A stretch of 64,000 nt of DNA from an uncultured Saprospiraceae bacterium (GTDB lineage Bacteria; Bacteroidota; Bacteroidia; Chitinophagales; Saprospiraceae), in assembly GCA_938015435.1 (NCBI GenBank), contig CALLPN010000013.1, forward strand, positions 124,001 to 188,000. The letters are read 5' to 3'. Numbering within the stretch: the first letter of the stretch is position 1; every line of letters begins with the position of its first letter. A program made the translations under genes and the position numbers. A model generated the notes under the pieces. That model saw only the letters and a program-made list of their open reading frames with translations. It did no database searches and was not told the DNA's origin. Below, one piece after another: positions 38,403-48,066 of this stretch.

Positions 38403-39893
38403 TTACCTTTCTACCACACGCTTTAATGCTTCTTTTGGATAGATTAACTTACCAGTTAGTCCAGTGTCTCTAGTAGGCATTCCAGTATCATTTAAGATGG
38501 TATAAGCTTGATCTGTAGTTAGGTTTGGTTTAATAGCCTTTAGAACAGCAATCAGACCAGCTACATGTGGTGTGGCCATACTAGTGCCGTTGTAAGTTTC
38601 ATATTGGTTGTTAGGGAATGCTGAAAGGATATTTGTGCCTGGAGCGGCAACTGCCTTTTCGATATTTTGCACAGTATTAGAAAATGAAGCTTTATTTAGA
38701 TTTTCATCAATAGCAGACACGGTGATGCTTCCACTACTATTCGCAGGTGAGTATGAGTCTGCGTCACTATTACTATTTCCTGCAGCTACCACCACTATAG
38801 CTCCGTTGGCATTGGCATAGTCTACAGCTTCATCATATAGGCCTCGAGAGCCAAATAGAGATAATCCTCCTAGGCTCATAGATATTACATCGGCACCTTG
38901 ATCTACTGCTGTGATCATTCCTTCGAGAATTGTTTTTCGTGATCCATAGCCATTATCACCCAATACGGATATACTAGTGACAGTAGCCCAATCTGATGTA
39001 GGAATAATCGAACTTATTCCTTTACCATTATTATTACTCGCTGCAGCCACACCAGCACAATGAGTACCGTGACCTTTTACATCACGATCATATTCTGTAT
39101 CTAAACTTCGATATACATCATTGATTTCTTCGTGTGAGCTATCAATACCACTATCCAAAATATATAGTCTGGCAGATTTTGTTGGGAGGATATTGTTTTG
39201 AGTTATATAACTGAGCATTTCATCATATTTGATAGCATCTAGATTCCATTGTCGGTTTCGCATTGGATCACTAGTTAAATATCTACCATCTCTTTGAGGC
39301 GTCGCTTTACCAGCGGTATGGGTTGATTTATATAAGGTGTTCCAAATGATTTCTCTTACACTTGGTTCTTGATCTAGCGCGTTATATAAACTCTGGATTT
39401 CAGATATTCTATCTTCTTCAATGTCAATAGAGTAGTAATCATCTAATTCCGTTGTACTATATTTTAAAGGCGTAAACGCTGGATCTAGATGTATCTTATA
39501 TTTATTCTCTAATTGGGATATTTCTCTTTCGCTGTTGGCATCTAATCTAAGTAGGATTTCGGCTGAGGGGTCTAAATCTATCTTCTGAGAATTTATTAAA
39601 GTTTGATTGATCGCTTTATTACCTAAGAATAAACCAGTACCAAGAAGTGCGATTCTCATGACTGGATTTTTGATCATGGAGAACAAGGCAGAGTAGCAAC
39701 CCAAAAGCAGCATACTGACTGCCATGAGTCCAAGTTTGTCTTCCATAGAAGAAGAGCCTGAATACACTTGAATCAAAAACATAACCATCATAGCCGCCGT
39801 ACTGATACCCAAAAGGTTACTGATGCTTCGCTTTTCCTGAAGACTGATCCACAAAGCGAAAAGTACGAATATGCTGAGATAAATGACTGTCAT
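38403..39893 (-). CDS. S8-family (subtilisin-like) peptidase with N-terminal membrane region
   Basis: A 496-residue serine protease. The catalytic triad is D247 (ILDSGID), H275 (GHGTHCAG) and S438 (GTSMATPHVAG), with the oxyanion Asn at N373 (AGNS). About 100 N-terminal residues form three to four hydrophobic segments (near 1-17, 27-43, 54-72 and 80-92), replacing a signal peptide. A propeptide-like region with an acidic DDYYSIDIEEDR stretch (about 105-190) follows. The peptidase domain is therefore membrane-tethered, not released. It has no T9SS sorting domain, unlike the subtilase at 58.3 kb. It stands alone; the role may be processing of envelope proteins, which is only a guess. Confidence 0.85.
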   Translation of the reverse strand: MTVIYLSIFVLFALWISLQEKRSISNLLGISTAAMMVMFLIQVYSGSSSMEDKLGLMAVSMLLLGCYSALFSMIKNPVMRIALLGTGLFLGNKAINQTLINSQKIDLDPSAEILLRLDANSEREISQLENKYKIHLDPAFTPLKYSTTELDDYYSIDIEEDRISEIQSLYNALDQEPSVREIIWNTLYKSTHTAGKATPQRDGRYLTSDPMRNRQWNLDAIKYDEMLSYITQNNILPTKSARLYILDSGIDSSHEEINDVYRSLDTEYDRDVKGHGTHCAGVAAASNNNGKGISSIIPTSDWATVTSISVLGDNGYGSRKTILEGMITAVDQGADVISMSLGGLSLFGSRGLYDEAVDYANANGAIVVVAAGNSNSDADSYSPANSSGSITVSAIDENLNKASFSNTVQNIEKAVAAPGTNILSAFPNNQYETYNGTSMATPHVAGLIAVLKAIKPNLTTDQAYTILNDTGMPTRDTGLTGKLIYPKEALKRVVER

Positions 39894-40217
39894 GGTGTAG
39901 TATGATAGTTAAATCACGTAATTAAATTTTATAATTCTCTTAATAGCTTGTTACAGAAGTTACAGACATTAGTTTGTTTCCAAATGAATGAACCGCATTG
40001 CTTAAACAACGTTACCCTAAAGAATAAACCTAATACAAGGTTCAGCTATTTTTACATAAAGTGACCGATTCTTTAGACCAACGGACCTATATGGAGGATA
40101 ACTGTGTGACTTAGGCTATTAACTAATGGAATTGTAGGATAGAATGGTTGATAAGACTACTATAGCTTGGGATAATTTCTATTTTTGTATTCTTAAAAGA
40201 TTAAAGTAAAATTGACG
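39894..40217. other. Divergent region between the subtilase gene and trxB
   Basis: About 320 bases; only the TATTTTTG box at 40180-40187 is recognisable. Confidence 0.4.
40180..40187 (+). promoter_or_regulatory. Promoter -7 box (TATTTTTG) for trxB
   Basis: Matches TAnnTTTG and lies 30 bases before the trxB ATG. No matching -33 element was found. Confidence 0.35.
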
Positions 40218-41156
40218 ATGACACAAGAAATACATAACTGTATTATTATAGGATCTGGTCCTGCAGGATATACAGCTGCGATATATGCCGCTAGAGCAAG
40301 TATGAAACCATTACTCTTTACAGGAAAAGAGCCAGGTGGGCAATTAATGATCACTAATGATGTAGAAAATTATCCAGGATATCCAGACGGAATTATGGGG
40401 CCAGAGATGATGGCTGATTTTCGCAAGCAAGCTGAAAGGTTTGGTACGGATATCAAAATGGAAATGATCGAGAGTGTTTCATTTGATGGTGATGTACATA
40501 CAGTTGTATCTGAAACTGGAGATGAATATAAATCACACTCTGTGATCATCAGTACTGGAGCTAGTGCTAAGTGGTTAGGTCTTGAGTCAGAAACAAGATT
40601 AATGAATCAAGGAGTATCTGCTTGTGCAGTATGCGATGGATTTTTCTTTAGAGGAAAAGATGTCATCGTTGTTGGTGGTGGGGATACTGCGGCTGAGGAA
40701 GCTACGTTTTTGACAAAGATGTGTAGTCACGTTCATTTACTGGTGCGTAGGGATGAAATGAGAGCGAGTAAGATCATGCAAGAAAGAGTGCTTAATAATG
40801 ATAAATTAACAGTGCATTGGAATTCATCTACTCTAGAAGTATTAGGAGAAACAGAAGTAGAAGGAGCAAGAATAAAAAATACAGTAACTGGTGAAGAGTC
40901 TACTATTGCTTCAAGTGCTTTTTTTGTAGCGATTGGCCACAAGCCGAATACTGGGATGTTCAAAGATTATCTCAAAATGGATGATCATGGATATTTAATC
41001 ACTCACCCTGATAGTACACATACGGATATCGGAGGTGTATATGTTTGCGGTGATGCTCAAGATAGTAAATACAGACAAGCCGTTACTGCTGCAGGAACAG
41101 GTTGTATGGCAGCCTTAGATGCTGAGAGATACCTTACGGAGCAAGGAATAATTTAA
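40218..41156 (+). CDS. trxB: Thioredoxin reductase (NADPH)
   Basis: A 312-residue FAD enzyme that reduces thioredoxin with NADPH. The FAD motif GSGPAG is at 12-17, the redox-active C136-A-V-C139 in the NADPH domain, and the NADPH motif GGGDTAAEEA near 153. The C-terminal VYVCGDAQD is the second FAD-binding motif. The frame is open two codons further upstream to a TTG at 40212, but the ATG at 40218 gives the usual N-terminus MTQEIHNCIIIGSGP and is preferred. It is a single gene. Length is standard. Confidence 0.94.
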   Translation: MTQEIHNCIIIGSGPAGYTAAIYAARASMKPLLFTGKEPGGQLMITNDVENYPGYPDGIMGPEMMADFRKQAERFGTDIKMEMIESVSFDGDVHTVVSETGDEYKSHSVIISTGASAKWLGLESETRLMNQGVSACAVCDGFFFRGKDVIVVGGGDTAAEEATFLTKMCSHVHLLVRRDEMRASKIMQERVLNNDKLTVHWNSSTLEVLGETEVEGARIKNTVTGEESTIASSAFFVAIGHKPNTGMFKDYLKMDDHGYLITHPDSTHTDIGGVYVCGDAQDSKYRQAVTAAGTGCMAALDAERYLTEQGII

Positions 41157-41358
41157 AATCAAATAAAGGCAAATACAAAAATAATATTTGCTGATCGTTA
41201 CGATAGTGTATAATTTACAATAAGTCGTATATTCGTTATTTAAATTCAATATTTATTGATAAATAAAACGTTCGGATTGCACGTTCTGAAAAGTCATTTG
41301 AACGAAAAAACATGCGATCAGAATAAATTTAAATATTTAGTACCTAAAGTCAAGACTT

Positions 41359-42435
41359 ATGTCAAACAAGAAATTCAGAGCAGGAGTATTATACGGTGAT
41401 GAAGTCACTGAATTATTAGATTACGCTAACGAGCATAACTTCGCTTTGCCAGCGGTTAATGTAATAGGTACTAACACGATAAACGCGGCTTTAGAGTGTG
41501 CAAGAGAAGTGAATTCTCCTATCATCATCCAATTTAGTAATGGTGGATCTTACTTTAATGCAGGAAAAGGCCTTAGTAACGAGGATCAAAAAGCTGCAAT
41601 AGCGGGTGGCGTAGCTGGAGCATTACATGTGCAACATATGGCTGAACAATATGGTGTTTCTGTAATCCTACATACAGATCATTGTGCAAAGAAACTTCTA
41701 CCTTGGATCGACGGTCTTTTGGAGGCAAGTGAAAAGAACTTTGAGGCCACAGGAAAGCCACTATATAGTTCGCATATGATTGATCTTTCGGAAGAACCAA
41801 TCGAAGAGAATATAGAAATCTCAGCGAAATACTTAGCCCGTATGGCAAAGATGGGTATGACACTTGAAATCGAATTAGGAGTCACTGGAGGTGAAGAAGA
41901 TGGTGTCGACAATACAGGAATCGATAGCAGCAAATTGTATACTCAACCAGAAGAGGTAGCATATGCATACGAAGAGTTAAAAAAGATAAGTGATAAATTT
42001 ACGATCGCAGCGGCGTTCGGAAATGTCCATGGAGTGTATAAGCCTGGAAATGTAGAGCTTACACCAAAAATTCTTAAGAATTCTCAAGAACACGTTAAGG
42101 TGAAATTTGGCTTAGAAAGTGATAATCCAATCAACTTTGTATTTCATGGTGGATCAGGAAGTTCGAGAGAAGAGATCAGAGAAGCTATCGATTATGGAGC
42201 GGTAAAGATGAATATAGATACAGATACTCAATGGGCATTTTGGGATGGTGTACGTACTCATGAGGCTACTAACAGAGATTATCTTCAAGGTCAGATCGGT
42301 AATCCAGATGGTGATGACAAACCTAACAAGAAGAAATATGATCCACGAGTATGGCTGAGGGCTGCAGAAGTTTCATTCAAAAATAGATTGAAACAGGCAT
42401 TTGAAGACTTGAATTGTGTAGATAGAGCAGTATAG
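41359..42435 (+). CDS. fbaA: Fructose-bisphosphate aldolase, class II
   Basis: A 358-residue zinc-dependent aldolase that cleaves fructose 1,6-bisphosphate into the two triose phosphates, in glycolysis and gluconeogenesis. The catalytic Asp and a zinc His are D107 and H108 in ILHTDHCAK; further zinc ligands lie in ELGVTGGEEDGVDN and AAFGNVHGVYKPGN, and the phosphate-binding FHGGSGSS and NIDTDTQWAFWDG are intact. The length and the long GGEEDGVDN loop mark it as class IIA (FbaA type). A terminator follows 30 bases after the stop. Confidence 0.95.
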   Translation: MSNKKFRAGVLYGDEVTELLDYANEHNFALPAVNVIGTNTINAALECAREVNSPIIIQFSNGGSYFNAGKGLSNEDQKAAIAGGVAGALHVQHMAEQYGVSVILHTDHCAKKLLPWIDGLLEASEKNFEATGKPLYSSHMIDLSEEPIEENIEISAKYLARMAKMGMTLEIELGVTGGEEDGVDNTGIDSSKLYTQPEEVAYAYEELKKISDKFTIAAAFGNVHGVYKPGNVELTPKILKNSQEHVKVKFGLESDNPINFVFHGGSGSSREEIREAIDYGAVKMNIDTDTQWAFWDGVRTHEATNRDYLQGQIGNPDGDDKPNKKKYDPRVWLRAAEVSFKNRLKQAFEDLNCVDRAV

Positions 42436-42465
42436 CAATATACTTACGCAAATAGAAAAGAATAT

Positions 42466-42495
42466 AGAGGCTGTCTTAATTGGACAGTCTCTTTT
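42466..42495 (+). terminator. Terminator after fbaA
   Basis: A 10-bp stem with one G-T pair (42466-42475 with 42483-42492), 7-base loop and a short T run. Confidence 0.75.
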
Positions 42496-42867
42496 GATTT
42501 AATATGACTTAGTAATCTATTTTCGTTGTTTTCTAATAAGTGATTGTCCGTCGATATTTTGTGGTAAAAAGAGGAAGGTTTTAAGAGGAATATTTTAGCA
42601 ACAAACCATTACTTTTGCACAACAAAACACAGAAATAATAACCTTTAGTGTTTTTAACTGTAATGTCAGATCTAAAAGGGATATTTAAGACACCTTGGTC
42701 CCTATTAATCAATAATCAACATATTATAATAAATTATCATATAATGTAATAATTCGCCATATTATATTAATTTTGTCTTTCTGTTGTTCAAACATAAATG
42801 AAGAATAAAGAAACGCAGATTAAAAGTAAAGTTTGAAGACAGTTTAATTTATACTAAAGAAGATCAA
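42496..42867. other. Leader region of the OmpA/TSP3 gene
   Basis: About 370 bases. A very AT-rich segment (about 42715-42775) with repeated CATATTAT words precedes the gene, and a promoter-like box is at 42610-42617. Confidence 0.4.
42610..42617 (+). promoter_or_regulatory. Promoter -7 box (TACTTTTG) upstream of the OmpA/TSP3 gene
   Basis: Exact TAnnTTTG match, but about 250 bases before the ATG, which would mean a long leader. No -33 partner was found. Confidence 0.3.
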
Positions 42868-44403
42868 ATGAGAAAGCTCTTAATACTATCAATTTTAGGA
42901 TGTATGATGTCAATAGCATCATATGGGCAGGAAGTCAGTGCCAAGCAAGGAATTTCCTTTAAAGCCTTGTTTTTGGATTATCAGTCGCAAAACGGGGGCT
43001 CTTTTGGTGCGATAAAGGATTATGATTTTGGATACGAGATTGGATACTATCGTCAGCTTTCGCGTAATCTTAAATTAGTCCTTCCTGTCAAGATAGGATC
43101 CGTTACAAGTCATACGAATAGTGAGGTAAATGGAAGACCGGAATATAAAAAGATATATGGTTTAGATGCTCAGATGCAATACCAATTTGTTAGGAACAGC
43201 TCAGTGGTAACGCCATACATAATGGCAGGTCTTGGCGGTGTCAAAGAGACAGCAGGAGAATTTAACATGCAGGCACCCGTTGGTTTTGGTTTTCAGTTTA
43301 AAGCGTCGGAAAGAGCATTTATCAACATTCAATCAGAATATAGAGTAGCGTTTTCCGATGACCGGAATAATCTTCAACATGGAATAGGATTTGTCTATTG
43401 GCTAGGAGCTGATTCACCTAAGGTAGAGAAGGTGGAGACAAGTGAAGAAAGTGTGGATAGTGATATGGATGGAATTGCAGATGAAGTTGATCTTTGTCCA
43501 AACGCATTTGGTTCAAAAGAACTGAATGGTTGCCCAGATACAGATGGTGATGGTGTTGCTGATTATGTGGATGATTGTCCTGCACAGGCGGGTTTATCTT
43601 CATTTAATGGATGCCCTGATACAGATGGCGACGGAATAGCTGATAATAAAGACGAATGTCCTAATATCTTTGGACCTGCAAGTAATAATGGTTGTCCAGG
43701 AGGAGATAGAGATAATGATGGAATTGCAGATGCGGATGATAATTGTCCTGATCTTGCAGGAGATGCTAGTAATGGCGGCTGCCCAGGAAATGATGGTGAT
43801 AATGATGGTGTACCAGACAGTTCTGATAGATGCCCTAATCAGCCAGGATCAGTAGCTCTTGGTGGTTGCCCAGATAATGATGGTGATGGTATCGCTAACT
43901 TAGATGATAAATGTCCTAATAATCCAGGTCCACAAATATATAATGGCTGTCCAGATACAGACGGCGATGGCTTAGATGATAGCAGAGATAGATGTCCTAG
44001 ATCTGCAGGCCCAGTTTCTTCTAATGGATGTCCAGAGATCACAGTGAAAGATAGAGAGACACTTGACATAGCAATGAGAGCAGTTGAGTTTGACACAGGA
44101 AGAGCTACGATCAAAGGATCTTCTCACTCTATAATGAATCAGATAAGTGATATCATGAATAGATATCCTGATTACAATCTATCGATAAGCGGACATACTG
44201 ATAATACAGGAAAAGAATCTGCTAATCAGAAACTATCTGAAAAAAGAGCTAGGGCTTGTTATGATTTCTTAGTAAAAAAAGGTGTTAGTTCGAATAGGTT
44301 AAGTTCACAAGGTTTTGGTGAATCAAGGCCTGTTGCTGACAATAATACTCTCAAAGGAAAATCACTTAATAGAAGGGTAGAGTTCAACTTAGTACCTAGG
44401 TAG
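42868..44403 (+). CDS. OmpA-family outer-membrane protein with seven calcium-type (TSP3) repeats
   Basis: A 511-residue envelope protein. The signal peptide ends ASYGQ (21). An eight-strand-like beta-barrel (about 25-182) is followed by seven thrombospondin type 3-like repeats (197-389, coded by about 43456-44034), each with a DxDGDG-like calcium loop and a ..C P...GCP pair. The OmpA C-terminal peptidoglycan-binding domain (about 400-511) has ISGHTDNTGKESANQ and LNRRVEF. The rigid calcium-bound stalk would bridge barrel and peptidoglycan. Such proteins are abundant in Bacteroidota and have a structural role. It is a single gene ending at a clear terminator. Confidence 0.9.
   Translation: MRKLLILSILGCMMSIASYGQEVSAKQGISFKALFLDYQSQNGGSFGAIKDYDFGYEIGYYRQLSRNLKLVLPVKIGSVTSHTNSEVNGRPEYKKIYGLDAQMQYQFVRNSSVVTPYIMAGLGGVKETAGEFNMQAPVGFGFQFKASERAFINIQSEYRVAFSDDRNNLQHGIGFVYWLGADSPKVEKVETSEESVDSDMDGIADEVDLCPNAFGSKELNGCPDTDGDGVADYVDDCPAQAGLSSFNGCPDTDGDGIADNKDECPNIFGPASNNGCPGGDRDNDGIADADDNCPDLAGDASNGGCPGNDGDNDGVPDSSDRCPNQPGSVALGGCPDNDGDGIANLDDKCPNNPGPQIYNGCPDTDGDGLDDSRDRCPRSAGPVSSNGCPEITVKDRETLDIAMRAVEFDTGRATIKGSSHSIMNQISDIMNRYPDYNLSISGHTDNTGKESANQKLSEKRARACYDFLVKKGVSSNRLSSQGFGESRPVADNNTLKGKSLNRRVEFNLVPR
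43456..44034 (+). repeat. Seven tandem TSP3-type coding repeats
   Basis: Seven in-frame units of 27-29 codons, each ending in (N/G)GCP. Copies have diverged at the DNA level, indicating an old array and not a recent expansion. Confidence 0.75.
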
Positions 44404-44427
44404 AAAGTTGAAATAAATATAATATAG

Positions 44428-44456
44428 AAGGGAGATCATTTGGTCTCCCTTTTTTT
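44428..44456 (+). terminator. Terminator after the OmpA/TSP3 gene
   Basis: An 8-bp stem (AAGGGAGA at 44428-44435 with TCTCCCTT at 44444-44451), 8-base loop, then a T run to 44456. Confidence 0.8.
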
Positions 44457-44631
44457 ATGTCATTTCTAATGATTAGAAAAGGATTGGATGAATCCAAATA
44501 TTGGAAGCTTTAAAAAAGCAAATCATCTAACTACACGATTGATTATTTAATACATAGGACTATGTCATTTCACAAACTAAAGTCAATAATGATGTTAGTT
44601 TCGATACGAAGAGGTTTGGCTTTTTTTAAGA

Positions 44632-47127
44632 TTATTCGATGACAACTTTTTTTGTAACGACGCCTAGATTAGTTTTAGCTTTAAGATAGTAGATGCCTGT
44701 ATTGAAAGATGTTACATCAATTACTTGCTCCGTTCCAGAGTGTATTTTTTGTCCTTGCAAATTATAGATTTCAACTAGAGAAATTTTACCAGAACTAGAT
44801 AGCCTAATTGTTTGAGATGCTGGATTGGGATATAGATTAATACTGATGTCATTAGTATAATTGTTACTATTTAAAGGATCACTAAATTCATAAGAAAATA
44901 ATCCTCTTCCAAATGTAGCGGCTACTAACGTACGAGTATCTACATGATAATCAATATCTGTAATTACGACATTAGGTAGTTCATTACCTAGTAGCTCCCA
45001 TTCGTCGCTATCTGTTAGTGAAGTAAATACACCTATATCTGTCGCTATTATTTTTAGGCCATTCTCAGGCACTATTAGTATGTCATTTATTGGACCTTCG
45101 TAGAAGTCTGGAGTGATGCTACTCCAAGTTTGTCCAAGGTCTGTGCTTCTATATGCATTAGATATATCTTCGCCATATCGGAATCCTGAAAACGTGGCAT
45201 AAACCACTTCACTATCATTAGGATCGAATAAAACTGCTGTCACCCATCGATTAGGCAGAGAGGCTGATAGCAGAGACCAATTATCTCCTCCGTCCGTTGT
45301 GAGTTGGATATTTCCATCATCGGTACCTACTAATATGTAATCTCCATTATAAGGTGAAACGTCTATTGAAGTGGTAGTTCCGTATCTTAGATTACCGTTA
45401 AGGTTTTCACCTTTGGATAGGTCATCACTAATACGATTCCAACTAACAGCTTTGTTTTCTGTCTTATATATTCGATGTGTTCCAAAGTATAATGTGGTAG
45501 GATCATTAGGGTCTATTGCGACAGGAGAATTCCAATTGTTTCTGTCAGTATCGTCAACTCCATTGAGTGCATAATCAAAAGATTGTCCATCCGTTGATCT
45601 GAATAAAACCCCATATTGATATTCGGCATAAATATTATCACTATTAGTTGGATCTACTAAAACTCTAAATCCATCTCCTCCAAGTATAGATCTATAGTCA
45701 TCATTTTCGCCATTAAGTGTCCTAATAGTATTGTTGTCTTGTGTGCCTCCATAAAGTCTTTCAGGATTTAGATTATCTATCTCACAAGTGTAAAATTGTA
45801 CATTGGGTAGATTGGGAAGCTTATAATGATTTTGGCCTAGTGTGGTAGATTTATATACACCTCCGTCATTAGCTAAGTAAATAGTATTTGGCTCGGTAGG
45901 ATGAAACCACATAGCATGTTGATCTACGTGAGCACCTTGAAATACATTGGTAAATGAGTTACCTGAGTCGTTAGAAAACTGCGCGACGAAACCTGGATGG
46001 AATAATTGAGAAGGAGAATTGGGGTGTATGTATATTTTTCCAAACCACCACATAAATGGAACGGTTTGTACTCCTACAGCCGATTTTTGAGTCCAATTTA
46101 ATCCAGCGTTTTCTGTACTATATATTCCTTCTTGGGTTCCATCGGAATTTGATATGGTTGCATAGAGAATCGAAGTATTAAGTTGGGAGATAGCCAATCC
46201 GATACGGCCAATTTCACTGTTTATAGGAAGATCGCTTTCTTGTCTTTCCCAAGAACTTCCTCCGTCTAATGTCTTATAGATACCACTATTGATTCCTCCA
46301 TATGTTCTATTGCTCGGAGTACGTATGCGATCCCACATCGCGGCATATAACACATTAGGATCAGATGGATTGATTACTAAGTCTATTGCTCCTGTCTGAT
46401 CTGAAATATAAAAGACCTTTTCCCAAGTTTGACCTCCATTTATTGTTTTGTAAACACCACGTTGTTCATTATTAGAAAACAATTTTCCCATGGCAGCAAC
46501 ATAAACAATATCATCATTGGTAGGGTGAATAGCGATTTTTCCTACACTACCAATAGATGTGAGTCCTAGATGTATCCATGTATTACCTGCGTCGGTGCTC
46601 TTGTATATTCCATTGCCATCATAAGCCAGTGATCCACCTCCGGCATTAGCTTCACCTGTACCTACATATATAGTATTTGGATTGCTTTTGGAAATATCCA
46701 TATCACCAATTGCAAGGGTAAGTTGATCGTCAAATATGGGTGTCCATTCTGTACCATCGTCTTCCGTTTTGAAAATACCACCTGACGCAGAAGCGACGTA
46801 AAGAATAGTCTTATCACTCTCAATTACACCTTCGATATCTACTACTCGACCATTTACATTAGTGGGACCTTCGGATTTCCATGACTCTACAAATCGTCTA
46901 TTGGTAAATGAAGCAATTGATCTAGATTTGAAAAATGATCTTGTAATGTTGCCATATTCAGCTTCCAAAAAAGGATATGCACGTTGACTAAATAGATACT
47001 CATCAGGATACAGTTTGGCTATTGCTCTAGGTGATAATTGATCTTGTTTATTTCCTTGATGGCAAGACAAAAAAGTAACGATTGTAGATAGTAGGAAGAA
47101 TGGGAATAGTAGTTTAAGGGTAGGCAT
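44632..47127 (-). CDS. BNR/sortilin-like beta-propeller protein with T9SS type A sorting domain
   Basis: An 831-residue secreted protein. Many BNR-type turns (GIFKTEDDGTEW, GIYKSTDAGNTW, GVYKTINGGQTW, GIYKTLDGGSSW) indicate one or two large beta-propellers of the sortilin/VPS10 or xyloglucanase-like kind (about 50-740). The C-terminus (about 757-831: INLYPNPASQTIRL, VEIYNLQGQKIHSG, FNTGIYYLKAKT) is a type A sorting domain. Uncommonly, the N-terminal signal ends TFLSC (Cys 22) followed by HQGNKQ, a lipobox, so the protein may be both lipidated and a T9SS cargo. No catalytic acids could be assigned. It is a single gene. Confidence 0.82.
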   Translation of the reverse strand: MPTLKLLFPFFLLSTIVTFLSCHQGNKQDQLSPRAIAKLYPDEYLFSQRAYPFLEAEYGNITRSFFKSRSIASFTNRRFVESWKSEGPTNVNGRVVDIEGVIESDKTILYVASASGGIFKTEDDGTEWTPIFDDQLTLAIGDMDISKSNPNTIYVGTGEANAGGGSLAYDGNGIYKSTDAGNTWIHLGLTSIGSVGKIAIHPTNDDIVYVAAMGKLFSNNEQRGVYKTINGGQTWEKVFYISDQTGAIDLVINPSDPNVLYAAMWDRIRTPSNRTYGGINSGIYKTLDGGSSWERQESDLPINSEIGRIGLAISQLNTSILYATISNSDGTQEGIYSTENAGLNWTQKSAVGVQTVPFMWWFGKIYIHPNSPSQLFHPGFVAQFSNDSGNSFTNVFQGAHVDQHAMWFHPTEPNTIYLANDGGVYKSTTLGQNHYKLPNLPNVQFYTCEIDNLNPERLYGGTQDNNTIRTLNGENDDYRSILGGDGFRVLVDPTNSDNIYAEYQYGVLFRSTDGQSFDYALNGVDDTDRNNWNSPVAIDPNDPTTLYFGTHRIYKTENKAVSWNRISDDLSKGENLNGNLRYGTTTSIDVSPYNGDYILVGTDDGNIQLTTDGGDNWSLLSASLPNRWVTAVLFDPNDSEVVYATFSGFRYGEDISNAYRSTDLGQTWSSITPDFYEGPINDILIVPENGLKIIATDIGVFTSLTDSDEWELLGNELPNVVITDIDYHVDTRTLVAATFGRGLFSYEFSDPLNSNNYTNDISINLYPNPASQTIRLSSSGKISLVEIYNLQGQKIHSGTEQVIDVTSFNTGIYYLKAKTNLGVVTKKVVIE

Positions 47128-47333
47128 AGAAGCTGTTGTAAATGATGTACAATATACCTCAGCAAATTCACATTAAAGTTATCAGTTTGAAGATAAACTA
47201 AATTGAGCATTGACTAAGACATATTATCTGTGATATACGCACTACATGTTGTTGTCAATGAAGAATACATTCAAGGATAGTTTTGTACGTTTTAATTCTA
47301 GGAAAATGTAATTCATTTTTTAAATAATTGAAA

Positions 47334-47368
47334 TAAAAAAGCCCTTTTCATTGACATGAAAAGGGCTT
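47334..47368 (-). terminator. Terminator after the YceI gene
   Basis: A perfect 13-bp stem (47339-47351 with 47356-47368), TGAC loop; on the minus strand it runs into six T. It lies 23 bases after the yceI-like stop. Confidence 0.85.
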
Positions 47369-47390
47369 ATGAATAATTTATAATTTAGTA

Positions 47391-47960
47391 TTAGAATACA
47401 AGATTAACAGAAAGTACAAAATCATCATAGATAGTGTTATCTCCTAAGTTATCGAAGAAGCTTCCTGATCCATATTTAATATCATGTTTTGTTCTGTCAA
47501 TAGTAATTTCTGCTGTAGCCATTCCTTTTTTCATCATTACTTGAAATGTGATTACCTCAGTTTTACCCTTAATCGTAATATCTGCTTGTACAGCATACAT
47601 TCCTTTTTCTACTTCTTTCGCTTTAGTTATTTTCAAAGTAGCTTCTGGAAATGCTTCTACTCCAAAAAAATCATCAGAATTAAGGTGACCTTCAAGCTTT
47701 TCTTTTCCTTGACCGGCTTTAAGATCGGTAACCGCTAATGAAGACATATCTATTACAAATGATCCACCTTCTAATTCTCCATGGTGTATTACTAGTTCAC
47801 CAGATTTGATACCTATAGTACCACTGTGCTGTCCGGTAATTTTCTTACCTACCCAAGAAATCGTACTTTTTTCAGTATTGATCTTAATTGGATCACCATG
47901 TCCAAACATTGAAAATGAAATAGCCATTAGAGCCGTAAGAAGTAAGTTTTTAATTTGCAT
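47391..47960 (-). CDS. YceI-family periplasmic lipid-binding protein
   Basis: A 189-residue exported lipocalin-like protein. The signal peptide ends SMFGHG, and the YceI domain covers the rest. It opens with TEKSTISWVGKKITGQHSGT and has the typical HLNSDDFFGVEAFPEATL and TIKGKTEVITF segments. YceI proteins bind long hydrophobic molecules such as polyisoprenoids in the periplasm; the ligand here is unknown. It is the last gene before a terminator, and a TATGTTTG box 38 bases upstream suggests its own promoter apart from the DUF1573 gene. Confidence 0.9.
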   Translation of the reverse strand: MQIKNLLLTALMAISFSMFGHGDPIKINTEKSTISWVGKKITGQHSGTIGIKSGELVIHHGELEGGSFVIDMSSLAVTDLKAGQGKEKLEGHLNSDDFFGVEAFPEATLKITKAKEVEKGMYAVQADITIKGKTEVITFQVMMKKGMATAEITIDRTKHDIKYGSGSFFDNLGDNTIYDDFVLSVNLVF

Positions 47961-47998
47961 TGTGCTTTAGTTTAGTGTTGTGACAATATATGTTGAAA

Positions 47999-48006
47999 CA
48001 AACATA
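47999..48006 (-). promoter_or_regulatory. Promoter -7 box (TATGTTTG) for the YceI gene
   Basis: Exact TAnnTTTG match on the minus strand, 38 bases before the ATG at 47960. Confidence 0.35.
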
Positions 48007-48066
48007 ATCATTTTAATGAAGGTTATGTTTATTCGAAAGAGCTAATAATTTTGAATTAGCCTTTGA

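Noticed and set aside
43456..44034. DNA tandem repeat or phase-variable array in the OmpA gene
   Set aside because: The repetition is at the protein level; copies differ widely in DNA sequence and length, so slippage is unlikely.
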